A stretch of 64,000 nucleotides of DNA from Bos javanicus. Its lineage: Eukaryota > Chordata > Mammalia > Artiodactyla > Bovidae. Position numbers and translations under genes: made by a program. The stretch covers positions 19,609,501 through 19,673,500 of the forward strand of contig NC_083884.1 in the NCBI RefSeq assembly GCF_032452875.1, in the 5' to 3' direction. A model generated the notes under the pieces. That model saw only the letters and a program-made list of their open reading frames with translations, was not told the origin of the DNA and made no database searches. Below, piece by piece: positions 11,466-23,665 of the stretch. Positions within the stretch are counted from its first letter, which is position 1, and the number at the start of each line of letters is the position of its first letter.

Positions 11466-11733
11466 AAATTCTTTGGTGTTCCAGTGGCTGGGACTCTGCT
11501 TCTACCTGGGGTGTGGGTTGGTCTCTGCTCTTAGAATTAAGATCCCACTGCTGCTGCTGCTGCTAAGTCGCTTCAGTCGTGTCCGACTCTGTGTGAACCC
11601 ATAGATGGCAGCCCACCAGGCTCCCCGTCCCTGGGATTCTCCAGGCAAGAACACTGGAGTGGGTTGCCATTTCCTTCTCCAATTAAGATCCCACAAGCCA
11701 AGCCAAAAAAAAAACAACAAAGAAAAGAAAAAA
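11466..11733 (+). repeat. CHR-type SINE, interrupted by a Bov-A SINE
   Basis: The 5' part (11466-11548) has the 'GTTCCAGTGGCTGGGACTC' block. The 3' part resumes at 11681 with 'ATCCCACAAGCCAAGCC' and an A-rich tail. The middle is displaced by a younger SINE at 11549-11680. Confidence 0.8.
11549..11680 (-). repeat. Bov-A monomer SINE (antisense), 14-bp target duplication
   Basis: This 132-bp element starts with (TGC)n and 'TAAGTCGCTTCAGTCGTGTC' on the plus strand. It is flanked by a perfect 14-bp duplication, AATTAAGATCCCAC, at 11535-11548 and 11681-11694, inside the CHR SINE. The insertion is therefore younger than the CHR copy. Confidence 0.95.
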
Positions 11734-12746
11734 GCTTCTGCCTTGTGGTAGTCTCTTACACAGTGAGAGATAAGTGTCTACTGTCCAGGTGAATCCTCCT
11801 CCACCTCTGCCTTCCTTCCACCTTCCTTTTAATCAGCCCTTCTAACGACTTCAATTTCTCTTCTCTAGGCCCTTTAAAAAATATCTCGTTTGTCATAATA
11901 TATTCTGTGCAATCCATTTGCTATTAACTATATAATATTTTATATGAATACAATCTTTTAAAAAGTCTTAGTTTATTAATTCTAGAGCTTTTATGAAATA
12001 AACAGATGGCAGCAGTATTCCATTTTATGATGATAAAACAGTGTTTTGGATTAATACTTTTTTTAAAGAGAGGCTCAGTTAGCTTTGTAGACATGATCTC
12101 ACCATTCCTTTCAATGTGCAGTGAGAAAGATAAAGTGTGATGAGCAAACTGAATATCTTCATGGAATTTCTGGCAGTGCTTAGACCTTGCTACTGTTCCC
12201 TTCTTTTGTTGAATTATTATATATGAGATAGTAGGTAGTCCATGTGGGAAATAATCACAAAGACATAACAGAATGCTCTATTCTGTTTATACAGAACCAA
12301 AAAATAGGCAAAATTATAGATTTTTGAGCTTGTTTGGGGAAGATAAAAAAAATTTACCCTCTTTTTATTCCATTCCTAACATTTTCCTTCTTAAATTTTT
12401 ATACTTTAAGACTTAAAATGATCTAATTTGGCTTTTTTTAAAATGGAGTCTGCGAATTGGTTATGTCCTAAATTTTATTTTTTATTAGAAAGTTTGTAAA
12501 TGGAATGTCTGTAGACAAGCGTCCTGTATTTCTTGGAATTGAAAGACCTGCCTCATGCTTCAAAAACACTTTAAATGTAGCCACCACCTCATCACAGGGC
12601 ATAGTGCCTTCACATTCCTAAGCTCAAGTAAAGATTTGACCTTAAATTTGTGATGTGGAAACACATTAGTTTATGATGAAAATCTCTATCCTCAGGTCTG
12701 TAAAACAACTAAAATGATATGAAATGTGTGTGGATGTGCCTTTTTC
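11734..12746. other. No recognisable feature
   Basis: AT-rich DNA without a repeat or exon I can name. Confidence 0.45.
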
Positions 12747-12856
12747 CTACTACTGGAAAAACCATAGCTTTGACTATGTGGACCTTTGTCAGCAAAGTGG
12801 TGTCTCTGCTTTTTAATACCCTGTCTAGGTTTGTCATAGCTTTTCTTCCAAGGAGC
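12747..12856 (-). mobile_element. BovB internal fragment (antisense)
   Basis: About 110 bases match the BovB segment just downstream of the YADD region ('ACTGGAAAAACCATAGCTTT', 'CAAGGAGCAGCCC'). Unlike the other copies it lacks the BovB 3' end as well as the 5' end. Confidence 0.85.
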
Positions 12857-13138
12857 AGCCCAGTCTATAATGTTCTATTATAGCAATAGTTTTCATCAGC
12901 TTTTCAACAAACCTGTTGGTCCCCAGTGTTTGAAGCAGTATCCCAGGAGTTTAGCTTTTATAACATTTCTCTATTCCTCCTTCAATTCCACCAAGAATTA
13001 TGGCCCCAAAGCACCATTCATGTAATCCAAATATGTAATTTCCTTCAAAAGAGTAGTCCATTCAAGGGCACATGAAGAGCAACAGTTAGTGTTAGGAAAT
13101 GAACAATGAAATCATGTCATAGAGGAAATTCTTGTAAC
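12857..13138. other. No recognisable feature
   Basis: A short unassigned interval between a BovB scrap and an LTR. Confidence 0.4.
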
Positions 13139-14005
13139 GGTATTATCTTAGTTTGAGCAGCTATAACAGAACATTATAGACTTGGCTGCTCCTTGGAAGA
13201 AAAGCCCTGACAAACTTAGACAGTGTATTAAAAAGCAGAGACATCACTTTGCTGACAAGGATCCATCTAGTCAAAGCTATGGTTTTTTCAGTAGTCATGT
13301 ATGGCTATGAGAGTTGGACCATCAAGAAAGCTGAGCACCAAAGAATTAATACTTTTGAATTGTGGTGCTGGAGAAGATTCTTGAGAGTCCCTTGGACAGC
13401 AAGGAGATCAAACCAGTCAATCCTAAAGGAAATCAACCCTGAATATTCATTGGAAGGACTGATGCTGAAGCTGAAGCTCCAATATTTTGGCCACCTAATA
13501 TGAAGAGTCGACTTATTGGAAAAGACCCCGATGCTGGGAAAGACTGAAGGCCGGAGGAGAAGTGGGTGACAGAGAATGAGATGATTGGATGGCATCATTG
13601 ACTCAACGGACATGAATCTGAGCAAACTTCTGGAGATAGTGAAGGACAGGGAAGACTGGTGTGCTGCAGCCCATGGGGTGGCAAAAAATCGGATACAAGT
13701 TAGCTACTGAACAACAACAATAGACTGGGTTGTTTCAACAGCAAGCATTTATTTCTCTGGAGACTGGAAGTTGTGCAGTTCTGGAGTCTGCAGGTCTGAG
13801 AGTAGGATGCTAGCACCATGGGTTTCTTGGTTTGTACTCTCATGTGGAAGAGAGGAAAGGAGCTAACTTTTTCATCTGGGCACTGTGCCCACTATAGGGG
13901 ATATACCCTTATGACCTAATTACCTCCCAAAGACCCTGCCTCCAAATACCATCACAGTCAGGCTTCAACATACAACTTTTGGGGGACACAAATGTTGTCT
14001 AAAAA
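13139..14005 (-). mobile_element. MLT1/MST-type (MaLR-like) LTR, split by BovB
   Basis: The left piece (13139-13185) reads 'TTTGAGCAGCTATAACAGAA', and the right piece (from 13720) carries 'GTTTCAACAGCAAGCATTTA', 'CTCATGTGGAAGAGAGG' and 'ATTACCTCCCAAAGACCCTG'. This is the antisense layout of a mammalian MaLR LTR. A BovB lies in the middle. It is a solo LTR with no internal coding sequence next to it. Confidence 0.65.
13186..13719 (+). mobile_element. BovB LINE 3' fragment inserted in an LTR
   Basis: A 534-bp BovB 3' piece with a CAACAACAA tail. The near-identical 10-mers ATAGACTTGG (13176-13185) and ATAGACTGGG (13720-13729) flank it, so the target duplication has picked up one change. One frame stays open for 84 codons (13249-13503) and then meets a TGA. 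Confidence 0.93.
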
Positions 14006-14013
14006 CAAGTATT

Positions 14014-14203
14014 AAGCCACATTATATGTTATTAGAATTAGAGTGGAGTGTTGTTCAAACTGTGCTATAGGAAAATCAGAATTACCTGGTCCGTCACCAA
14101 ACAAATGAATAGGAGCTTTAAGAAGCAAGGAATTGGAATCTGTTTTTAGACAAATTTCTTTGATGATTTTTAACATACACTGAAATTTTAGACCACCAAT
14201 AGG
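14014..14203. other. No recognisable feature
   Basis: Short unassigned DNA before a Bov-tA SINE. Confidence 0.4.
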
Positions 14204-14372
14204 GTTGATCCCTGGGTCAGGAAGATCCCCTGTAGAGGAGATTGGCAACCCATTCTAGTATTCTTGCCTGGAAAATTCCATGGACAGAGGAGCCTGGTGG
14301 GTTACAGTCCTTGGGGTCACAAAGAGTTGGACATGACTGAGTTGTGTGCGCACACAAACACACACACACACA
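14204..14372 (+). repeat. Bov-tA SINE, 5'-truncated, with (CA)n tail
   Basis: It begins at 'GGGTTGATCCCTGGGTCAGG', runs through 'CTAGTATTCTTGCCTGGAAA' and 'GGGGTCACAAAGAGTTGGAC', and ends in an imperfect (CA)n run at 14349-14373. The tRNA-like head is missing. Confidence 0.88.
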
Positions 14373-16070
14373 CGACAGTATACTGGAAAACTACAATCTA
14401 TTTTTCTCTTTTAATGAAAATGAATTCAAATACACAGAGAATATAAATCTCTTTCAAAATGCAGCAGGAGTTATAATCAGAGAGTCATGTGATCAACAAA
14501 ATGTAATCAATTTCATGCTGGATTTAGCTATGGTCATTTTAAAAAAAGTGATGTAGTGCCTGCATAGTAAAGGGAAAAGTGACATCCCTTTGTTGAGACT
14601 GTTTATGAAATGCTATCTTTTGAGAGAGCACTTAGATGGCACTGTGTCTAGTGGGAAAAGGTTTTCAGCTCTTGTCTGTTGATCTTGAGGTTTTGTTGCA
14701 CTAGGGAATGAAACACTCAGTGTGTTATATCCACAGAAGCAGAAAGTACTTTCTTTCCCCTAGCCCCTTCTTCCTAAGATGTCATATCTTGAAGAGAAAC
14801 AAAACAGAAAAGGAACAAATTTATTCTCAGGGAGCTTGGAGGAGCATGAATTATTTATTCTCAGAAATCCTCTACTATCTTTGCATGAAAGAGAGCCCTA
14901 TTATTAAAAGTGAATGTTTCTTTTTCTGCATGTCAATAACTGGGAGATCAGAACGGACTGGCTGTTACATAGCTCCCTCCTTGGAGACCAACCTCCCCAA
15001 GGCAGACTCTGCAGTAGCCCAGTTATTTTTAAGACAATAAAATCACTGAGACTGATATATTAACACCCAAAATTGATGTGACAGAGGTCTGCCACTGAGG
15101 CAGTCTAAAAGGAAGAAAGGGCCACTAGAATGATCCCAATTACCTTTTCATTATGAATTAACACATTTGCAAAAACCACATCCCAGAGACTTTTTGGTTG
15201 TGTGCCTGTGTGTATGTGTGTAAATTGCCTAGCTTTATGAGGCTCCTTATTTTTGTTCAGCTAGGTCAGGCAGTAAATTCTCCACAGCCTTCATCCTGGA
15301 GCACAGGAAGTCAATTCTTCTTGCCTGGGGAAAATTTTAAGTTTTCCCTTGATGCCCATAATCTTATTTTCTTTCCCACACAGTTGTGCAAATGAGAACA
15401 ATTGTTTTGTATTTCCCAGTTCACACTGGGTTTCTCTAGAACTGAAAGAACATGGCGCTTCTTGATATAATAAATTTCGGTTAGCAAGAGGTAGCTGGGC
15501 AGTTTAATCCTGGAGGGATAGAAACTAAAAGAGGAATTACAAATTGGGCTTGTCATTCTGCCCAGCAGTGGCTCTGGGAGTCCCAGCCTCTGGTGGCCTG
15601 CCTAGCAACCTGGTTCACTTTGCTCTAGGGGAGGTGGTTAAGTTGTTGGCATTTTATTCCTGGAAATAAAATACTAGCTGTTTGGAATCAGCTTCTCTTG
15701 TCATTTTCAGAGTTGAGGGAGACGCCAGTATTTGAATTATTGTTAAGCAGACCTCTGTATGTCCCAAGTATGCATACTGTCCTGCTTCACTAGAGAAAAG
15801 GCCATGCTGGTTGACTTTTGTTTGTTAAAATAAGTAACCTTTTAAAGAAAAATGTCAAAGCTGGTGGAGGGCAAAATTCTCAAGAAAATGGTTGATTTGC
15901 AATGTCACAGTCCCCCAACCCACATCTTAGACATTCCCACCCCCACAAACGCTCACAGCCTTTGTGCCAGTGATGACCTCTCCCACTCCGATTTCCAAGC
16001 TTGTTTCCTTTCTGCCTTCCTGTCTTTTTCTTCTTATTATCTAAGAGCTTGATATATTTCTATGAAGTCA
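14373..16070. other. No recognisable feature
   Basis: Open frames reach 110 codons (14708-15040), but they show no motif or domain and no splice-site context I can defend. I recognise no repeat here. Confidence 0.4.
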
Positions 16071-16074
16071 AAGA

Positions 16075-16470
16075 TTAGAAACAACCCAAATGCCCATCAA
16101 TAGAGAGGGCTGGTGAAATAAAGTGTAGCACATCCATTTAATGAAATACAATGGAGCCAAAATAAAGGATGGCGACGCTGTATGTACTGATAAGCAGAGA
16201 TCTCCAAGATTCATTGTCAAGTGAAAAGTAAAAGGCACAGGACAGTGTATATCGTATCTTTGGTGCTATCTTTTGTGCAAAAAAAAGTGGTGGGGGAATA
16301 AGGATCTGTATCCTTATTTACTTGTATATACTTGAAAGAAAAACTTGTCTGGAATGATACATTAAAAAAAGAAATACATCCTAGTAACAGTGGCTAATGT
16401 AAGGTGGGAAGTGGTTAGCTGGGGAGAAATATTTCACTAAATACTTTTTGCTTAACATTTATTTATTTTT
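16075..16470 (+). mobile_element. Old L1 (L1M-class), 3' end
   Basis: The blocks 'AAACAACCCAAATGCCCATC', 'TGTACTGATAAGCAGAGATC' and 'GTGGCTAATGTAAGG' are typical of the end of ORF2 and the 3' UTR of older mammalian L1s on the plus strand. No frame is open. Confidence 0.65.
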
Positions 16471-17680
16471 ACATGAAAAAATGGGCTTTTCATTCAAGTA
16501 CAACATATAGTCAAAATCACAGAGCCTTAGTCTGCAGCTCAAAGGGCTTATCTGTATAATCAGCACCCATACCTGGAAAAAGAACATACTACCACTTCAG
16601 CAGCCCCCTGGATGCCAAGAGTCCCATTTGCCTTAGGTACCCTTCAGTTATTACCTACTCCTACTATCATGACTTCTTATCCTTATTAAACATGAATCCA
16701 TAAACAGAAGTAAAATCATGACTCTCATACAAATATGCATATGGGTCAGCAATTTTTTAACTCATTAATTAGTGAGGAAACTGGTAAAATATAAAACAAC
16801 AACAAAAAAAACAAAATCCAAAACAGTTCAAAGGGAATCCAAAGGATAGACACACGTATAGCCAATTAGGGATATTGAAATGAATTAGCTTATAGATGCA
16901 AAATCAGCCAATATCTACAGGGCAGTAGTCAATTACTCTTTACCTGACAAAATTCGTTTGTGTATGTATAGACAAGTAATAAATTGTATTACTATCCATT
17001 GTCTACAACTTAAAGAGCTATATAGTAGATCTAGGACAATAAAAGGCACCGACCAGTAGAATCAGGTAACCCAGGAGGTTGGTTTGGGCAACTCCCATTA
17101 TGTCATTGAAAAGATACCCAGTAATTTTTTTGCCTGTTCAAAGTCTTTCAGTACTTTTTCTGATAAATCATGTGTTAGTTTTATCTGGTTTTGAACATTG
17201 TATAAATAGAAACAAGTCTAATTCTTCAAGATCTATTGTAGCTTGGACCAAATATACCACAAGAGCATTTGAGTCTTTTGGTTCTAATTCCATATTCATT
17301 AAGCACAGTCCCAATTATGAATCCAGTTTCCCAAGATCCTTTGCAGGCCAGACACCCCTTATACTTTGCCTCGCATCGTTTTGGAGTCACTTCTGGTTTC
17401 AACTATAGCTAGAGGAGCTGACTGTGGTCTGTGCAGGTTTTGACTCGCATTGTGCTGATGGTATCTTGGCTCAAGCATGCCTCCTGTGACTTTGACTTTT
17501 GGCCCTGGGACTTCTTTAGTGACACAGCCTTTGTGGGACACAGAAGGGAGCTGTGAAGTGGGAATGTTGGAGAGTTAGTGTTTCCCAGGGCAAGGCTCAA
17601 CCAGTGATGGATAAATGCTTCTTCCAAGTAAGAAATCAGTTCCTGAGTCAATCCTAGCCCCTGAACCAATTCCCAGAGGC
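16471..17680. other. No recognisable feature
   Basis: Mixed AT-rich DNA. I could not assign a repeat family, and the 109-codon frame at 17079-17408 shows no domain. Confidence 0.4.
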
Positions 17681-17688
17681 TTTATCTT

Positions 17689-18325
17689 CAGTTCAGTTCA
17701 GTTGCTCAGTCGTGTCCGAGTCTCTGTGACCCCATGAATTGCAGCACTCCAGGCCTCCCTGTCCATCACCATCTCCTGGAGTTCACTCAAATTCATGTCC
17801 ATTGAGTCGGTGATGCCATCCAGCCATCTCATCCTCTGTTGTCCCCTTTTCCTCTTGCCCCTAATCCCTCCCAGCATCAGAGTCTTTTCCAATGAGTCAA
17901 CTCTTTGCATGAGGTAGCCAAATTACTGGAGTTTCAGCTTTAGCATCATTCCTTCCAAAGAAATCCCAGGGTTGATCTCCTTCAGAATGGACTGGTTGGA
18001 TATCCTTGCAGTCCAAGGGACTCTCAAGAGTCTTCTCCAACACCACAGTTCAAAAGGATCAATTCTTCGGTGCTCAGCTTTTTTCACAGTCCAACTCTCA
18101 CAGATACATGACCACTGGAAAAACCATAGCCTTGACTAGATGGACCTTTGTTGGCAAAGTAATGTCTCTGCTTTTTTCTTCCAAGGAGTAAGTGTCTTTT
18201 AATTTCATGGCTGCAGTCACCATCTGTAATGATTTTGGAGCCCCAAAAATAAAGTCTGACACTGTTTCCACTGTTTCCCCATCTATTTCCCATGACGTGA
18301 TGGGACCAGATGCTATGATCTTCAT
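17689..18325 (-). mobile_element. BovB LINE 3' fragment
   Basis: This minus-strand BovB has a TTCAG tail at the left and is 5'-truncated at the right. The 8-mer TTTATCTT lies at 17681-17688 and 18326-18333, a likely target duplication. Near 18172 about 35 bases present in the other copies are missing, and the frame is broken there. Confidence 0.93.
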
Positions 18326-18333
18326 TTTATCTT

Positions 18334-19689
18334 AGGCAGCATAAAAGTTAGATTCTTTTTTCTTTTAATCCCTGCACAAACGTGATGTCTGTGATCCATA
18401 TTCAGTTGAATACACTTAAATTCTGGAAAAATTTTGTAAATTCTGTGTGAAGTTTGGACCCCAAGGCCTGGGCCAGACAGCAAAGTTGACTCCACAGTCC
18501 CTCTGAATATCTCATCTGTGAACTGTGACTGCAGACTTTGTCTAAATTTTGGAAGGTCCTGTGGAAGATGCCCCAGTTCCCAGCCCACACATTATCCCTG
18601 TACACCTGCTTCCAGCCAGTGGTCATGAAGATACCCTAACTGCATGCTAGTGCAGTAACTTTCTACTTTCAGGGCAGCCAGGCTTTTGAGCTCCATGTGA
18701 CTCCACCTTACACCAGCTATTTCCCAGACCTTCACACAAAGCAAGCTCCTCATACAATTACAGCTTTAACTTTCACAGTGCCCCCCTACCATTGATGAAC
18801 ATTTCTATCGCAATAGCTGACCTGACCTTAGTCCTCTGCTGCCCTCTGTGTGACAGAACAAGAACTGCTGTAGAGCCACAGCTTGGGAGCACTGCCCTGA
18901 GAAAAGGGATCAGATATCCAGGTGGAAGCCTGGGTTCGGCTCTTCTTATGCCATAGACATGATCTTTGAGCATAAATCTAGGAAAGTTCCTATACCCCTA
19001 TCAAATGTTTCAGGTCATAACTAGGAAGATATCTCATCTCTTGCTCCCCTCCTTCAGGTGTATATGGGAAGACACTGTTTGGACCCCGACTTGTACCCTA
19101 TACTCAGCATGACCTGCTCAAGGGTTTCAAAGGGTGCAGGATCTGGTGGAATGGGAGGTCTGTGAACTCACAAGGCTGTACCTCAAAGCTCATGTTTCAC
19201 CTTCAGTGTATGACTACTGTGTAAGAAGCCTTTTACTAGGCACATACAGAATCTCTGACCCCATCCAATTAGCACGGATTCTGTTATATTCTTTGCATCT
19301 CTTCTCTGTAGTCCTGAATTTTTTCTTTCTTTTTAAAAATGTCGTCTTTTCTGTTTCCCTCTCTTACTTTCTCTCTTAGTTGGCAATTACTACTTTAGGC
19401 TTTTATTGAATAGAATTCTGTGTTTTGAATGCTGAATTTAAATACAATGGGGGGGGGCAGCTTGGATTCCAGTATAACTTGTGGAATTTTTTTCCCACTG
19501 TAAGCAAGTGTGTGTTGTGTTTCTGGTTATATAACCAGCCCTGTGATCTCAGGTGAAGCTGTTTTTGTTCTGGACCTGGAGCAATTGCATTCAGTAGTTG
19601 GGTTCTGATCGCATCACTGCTACTCCTGTGGCTGTAATGTTGCTCTTCTTAGTGTGACAGATGTGAACTGTTCTATTACAGTGATGTTG
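18334..19689. other. No recognisable feature
   Basis: Moderate GC content with a G8 run near 19450. I see no repeat family or exon I can defend. Confidence 0.4.
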
Positions 19690-20150
19690 TATCAGTCAGA
19701 GTCCCAGCAGGAAATAGATGACATACTTGAAACAGGTTAATTGAATAAAAGTTTATTTTCAATGGCTCTACTTAAAAAGGCACAGTATCAGGGAACCACA
19801 GGGAATGGTGTAGTAACCTGGCCTGGCAGAAGTGGAGGTGTTACCACCCTCAGGTCTGGGGCACTTAGAGAGAGTGGTGTAGCTTTAGCCTCCTAGGGAA
19901 GAGCAGTATCCTTTGCAGGGGCATAGCCAGCTTGAATAGACCTTGCTGGGAGGGAGCCTCTACTCTTCTTCACAGAACCACGGGAACTTCCCATTCACTG
20001 AACTCAACTGGAAGCCAGAGTATTTTGATGTTATCTGCAAGTTAGCTGCCTGGGAGCAGAGACCAAGATGGAGGAGAGAGGAGAGTAGCTTTGGAGAGAA
20101 AATGGGAGCTATCTGGCACAAGGATACAGGCTTTTCCAGTCTATATTCTC
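19690..20150 (+). repeat. Old interspersed repeat (family not named)
   Basis: It starts with 'TATCAGTCAGAGTCCCAGCA' followed by 'AGGAAATAGATG', a phrase I associate with a common old mammalian repeat, and stays GC-richer than its flanks to about 20150. The 72-codon frames on both strands are not convincing. Confidence 0.35.
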
Positions 20151-20154
20151 CTGA

Positions 20155-20230
20155 GTCATGATTAAATATTAATATCATTTAAGCCTCACCACTATGGGTG
20201 AGGAACCCAATATTATTAATCAACCCTTAT
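20155..20230 (-). repeat. Possible MIR fragment (antisense)
   Basis: The order 'AATATCATTTAAGCCTCACC', then 'GGTGAGGAACCCAATATTAT', recalls the reverse complement of the MIR 3' part. It is weak and short. Confidence 0.35.
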
Positions 20231-21699
20231 TTTGGGTTACATGTAGAGCGACTTCTGCAGTCCTGACAAGATGTCTTTTCACCATCACTCCTGGCTGCAC
20301 ATAATGCCTCATGGAAGGCTGGTCTTCCACTGTCTCTCTGGAATTTCTGCTTAGGGCAATGCAGCGGCAATGTCTGTTGAGTGTTCCTTTTCACAGTTCA
20401 TAGATCCTCCTCTTGGAAACTATGTGGCTTCTTCTATTTCCAGTTCTTCGTGTTGGTCCCTTCACCTGCACTCAAAACACACAGTCTCCTTCATTCCCCC
20501 CTTTTGACAATCTGGCTGAATCTCTTAGTGAACTTAGATCAGCATGTAACACATTCCTACAGAGGCCAGAGCGGTCTAAATTAGTGTTGCAGGGGTAAGT
20601 ATAGGGTGGAGCTCTGAGCTGAAGAAATCTTCCACATTTCTTTCACTTTATAATCAGGTAAATCACAGGGCAAACATGATGCTAAATGACAGCTTAAGCT
20701 TGAATTCAAGAAATACTGGGGCACTGGCTTCTTTGCTTTAGTTGTTTGCTGCCATTTGGGAATATAGGCTCTTTTAAGACACACTGGTAATTCAGATTTA
20801 CATGTAAAACCTCTCATTTTTTAAATACTGACAATGGGGAACTATGGCAAGTTATAAAGACAAGTATTACAGTGTCAGTTGGAGAGGATTAAGAAATTAT
20901 ATTTTTTGAGGGGGAGTTTACAAAGCTGAGGGTCAAGAATAGGCATGTAGTCTTCTGTCCCTTCATCACCCCACAGGGGAGTGTGCTAGGTCAGGGAAGG
21001 CTGCTGGACATGCAACTTCCTTTGGAAGAATGGCGCACATCTTCTGCTGCTAACAATGCCAGTGTGAAAAGCCATCTGGGTGTAGGGAAGAGAGTTCTGG
21101 GCCCAGGCACTGAGCAGTGTGGAGTGAATACAAGCTATGCGGGGAATCTGGAAATGCCATCTGTCACGTGAGAAAGTCCTAAGAGGTTGATTTGCCCTCC
21201 TGAGTAAAGGAGGCCTTGGTCCCTGGAAAGTTGGGCCTATCAAGTGCTGGTCAGGTCATTGCTAAGAACTTTGAGCTCTATTGTTTCTCTCCACTGCAAC
21301 TAATTTACACACTTTTAAACACTGAATACACATCAGACGAACCAAACTGAAAGAAAGAGTGTCTTGGGCCACCAGTTTGAGAACTCTTGAGCAGACACTG
21401 GAAACCAAAATGCCTATTGAGGGATTTATACAAAGCTAAAGACCTGACTTTTATCTCCTTTTCAACCTTCACACTGGAAAAGCATCCTCCTTTCCCCTGA
21501 GGTCAAGGAAAACCCAAATATTTGATTTGGGAGGAAAAATTACATGACTGACTATTCTCCTGGGGAGGAGAGAGATACATTTCATTTAGTTCTGATGAGT
21601 CTGTAGCAGATAACAGCAAAATACAAGTAATTTTTCAATACACTGTTACAGTAGATTCTTAATAAAAGACTTTTCTATACCAGTAGTGTCAAACAATAG
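20231..21699. other. No recognisable feature
   Basis: Unassigned DNA of mixed composition; nothing coding is supported. Confidence 0.4.
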
Positions 21700-22080
21700 T
21701 CAATATTGAAGTTGCAAAGAACAGAGAGCTTTATTTGGAGTCTTAATTTCAATTCAAGAGGCACAGATTAGATAAAACCCAGAGTGTCCTATGGAAGAGA
21801 GTCAGGAGCTTAAAAAGACAAAAAGCAACAAGGTTGTTAAAGTTTCCTGGCAAGAAATGTGATTGACTCTTAGGCAAGTTGGGGAACATCTGTCCTTAAG
21901 GAATCACTAGTCGCTTCAGGCTAAGTGTCTGATAAGTATCTTGAGCCAGACAATAAGTAGTTGAAAGGTCAGATTCCATGCAGGCTGAGATGTGCATAAG
22001 TCATGCTTCCTCAGTGGCCTCCATGCTCCATTTAAGATAGATCTCTTAGCAATATCAACTCCATTTTGATTTTCTTTTCA
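21700..22080 (-). repeat. Possible LTR-like repeat (antisense)
   Basis: The stretch 'ACAGAGAGCTTTATTTGGAG' near the left end would be a poly(A)-signal region (AATAAA-like) read in reverse, and 'CAACTCCATTTTGATTTTC' closes it. This layout recalls old ERV LTRs in antisense, but I could not name a family. Confidence 0.3.
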
Positions 22081-22384
22081 CGGTAGAAAAAACAGAATCT
22101 TTAAAACTAACCAGAGAAAGAGAATGGGAGAAGCTCCTGATGGGATATGACTGGACTAGAGTATCTTTTCCTTTCCTTCATGAACCCACTTTTTAAAAAT
22201 AACGCTCATGACTGCTGTGTTGCCCACCCTCACTGGCTCAGGGCTGGGGTGTGCAGCATATGTTACTCCCTTTCTAGGCCAGGTGTCGATTCAGCCCCCT
22301 CTTCTTTGTCTCCATAGCACAGCTAGACCGGGTTGTCCTATTTAAATAAGACTTTTGTGATGACATTAGAAAATATTCAGTCAC

Positions 22385-22990
22385 TCGTCATTTAACAAAC
22401 GTGTATTGATGCTTCCTGTATGTTAGGCATTGTGCTTCTTGTTCAGTTGCTCAGTCGTGTCCGACTTTTTGCAACCTCCTGGATTGCAGCACACCAGGCT
22501 TCCCTGTCCTTCACTATCACCTGGAGTTTGCTCAAATTCATGTCCATTGAGCCAGTGACGCATCCAACCATTTTATCCTCTGTCGTCCCCTTCTCCTCCT
22601 GTCTTTCTCAGCATCAGGGTCTTTTCCAGTGAGTCAGCTCTTTGCATCAGGTGGCCAAAGTATTGGAGCTTCAGCTTCCACACCAGTCCCTCCAATGAGT
22701 ATTCAGGGTTGATTTCCTTTAGGATTGACTGGTTTGATCTCCTTGCTGTCCAAGGAACTCTCAAAAGTCTTCAGCACCACAGTTTGAAGGCAAAAGTTCT
22801 TCAGCGCTCAGCCTTCTTTATGGTTCAACTCTCATATGTGTATATGACTTTTGGAAAACCCATAGCTTTTGCATTGTGCTGGGGTTAGAGGTTCGTTGGT
22901 GAGCAAAATAGACACAGTCCCTCTTTTCCTGGTAATACTCCAGGATACATCAGGACAGGGTGGTATAAATTGGATAATCTTAATTATAAT
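22385..22990 (-). mobile_element. L2 LINE 3' end (antisense), split by BovB
   Basis: The pieces 'CTGTATGTTAGGCATTGTGC' (left) and 'GGTGAGCAAAATAGACACAG' with 'TCCCTCTTTTCCTGG' (right) are the reverse complement of the L2 3' end. They become continuous when the BovB at 22437-22870 is removed. Confidence 0.65.
22437..22870 (-). mobile_element. BovB LINE 3' fragment, 10-bp target duplication
   Basis: A 434-bp BovB piece on the minus strand. It is flanked by a perfect 10-bp duplication, GCATTGTGCT, at 22427-22436 and 22871-22880, inside an L2. A frame is open for 63 codons (22573-22764). Confidence 0.95.
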
Positions 22991-23594
22991 GCATGTCTTG
23001 CTCAATGTCCTATATTCTATTATACAGACCTTTCTTAGCTCCTGGTCTTCTTCCAGGTGATGGGAGCAGCTTTACTTACCCTTGACTACATATGTATCCA
23101 CTCTCCTCAAAATCCAAGCCCAGAAGAAGAATCACCAGGCTTCTTCATTGTCCAGCCTCCATGAGTCAGTCTCAACTGGCTTAGTTTCCTTTTTTGAAGA
23201 CAATTTTCCTTTCCTGGGCAGACTTTCTCTATCCATGAGTGTCCTAGCCTATTTTCAAGGGATAAACATCAGAAGGCAACATAACAAACCCAGATACATA
23301 ACACAGAAATGCGGTTGTGGTGGGTAGTCACTTCACAATTATATGTTTGAAATTTCCTCCTTTTAAAGAAATGAATAGAGTTGACATGATACTGCAGAAA
23401 AGCAATACAGTTGATCAGGTCTGGAAACTTGTTTTTGAATATTACTTTTAAAAAGCATATTCTATTTAGTTTTACATTTTGAAATTAAGCTTAATAGCTC
23501 TTTGATGTTTGGTGTAATTTTCAAGAGCTACTGAGCATTGATTTCCATTGGGTAGAAGAGTATTTGTAAGTGATCTAAAAATTAATTCTCCACT
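22991..23594. other. No recognisable feature
   Basis: Unassigned, AT-rich toward the right. Confidence 0.4.
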
Positions 23595-23665
23595 AATTTT
23601 GAATTTGATCAGTATCGAACACATGTTTTGTATCAGATACTGTACTGGGCATTGAACAGTAACCT
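23595..23665 (-). repeat. Possible L2 3' end fragment (antisense)
   Basis: 'GTATCAGATACTGTACTGGG' followed by 'CATTGAACAGTAACC' resembles the same L2 reverse-complement segment as at 22400-22430. It is short. Confidence 0.4.

Noticed and set aside
14708..15040. 110-codon frame
   Set aside because: No motif, no coding bias I can defend, no splice context.
19448..19457. G8 run as a regulatory element
   Set aside because: A lone homopolymer with no context.
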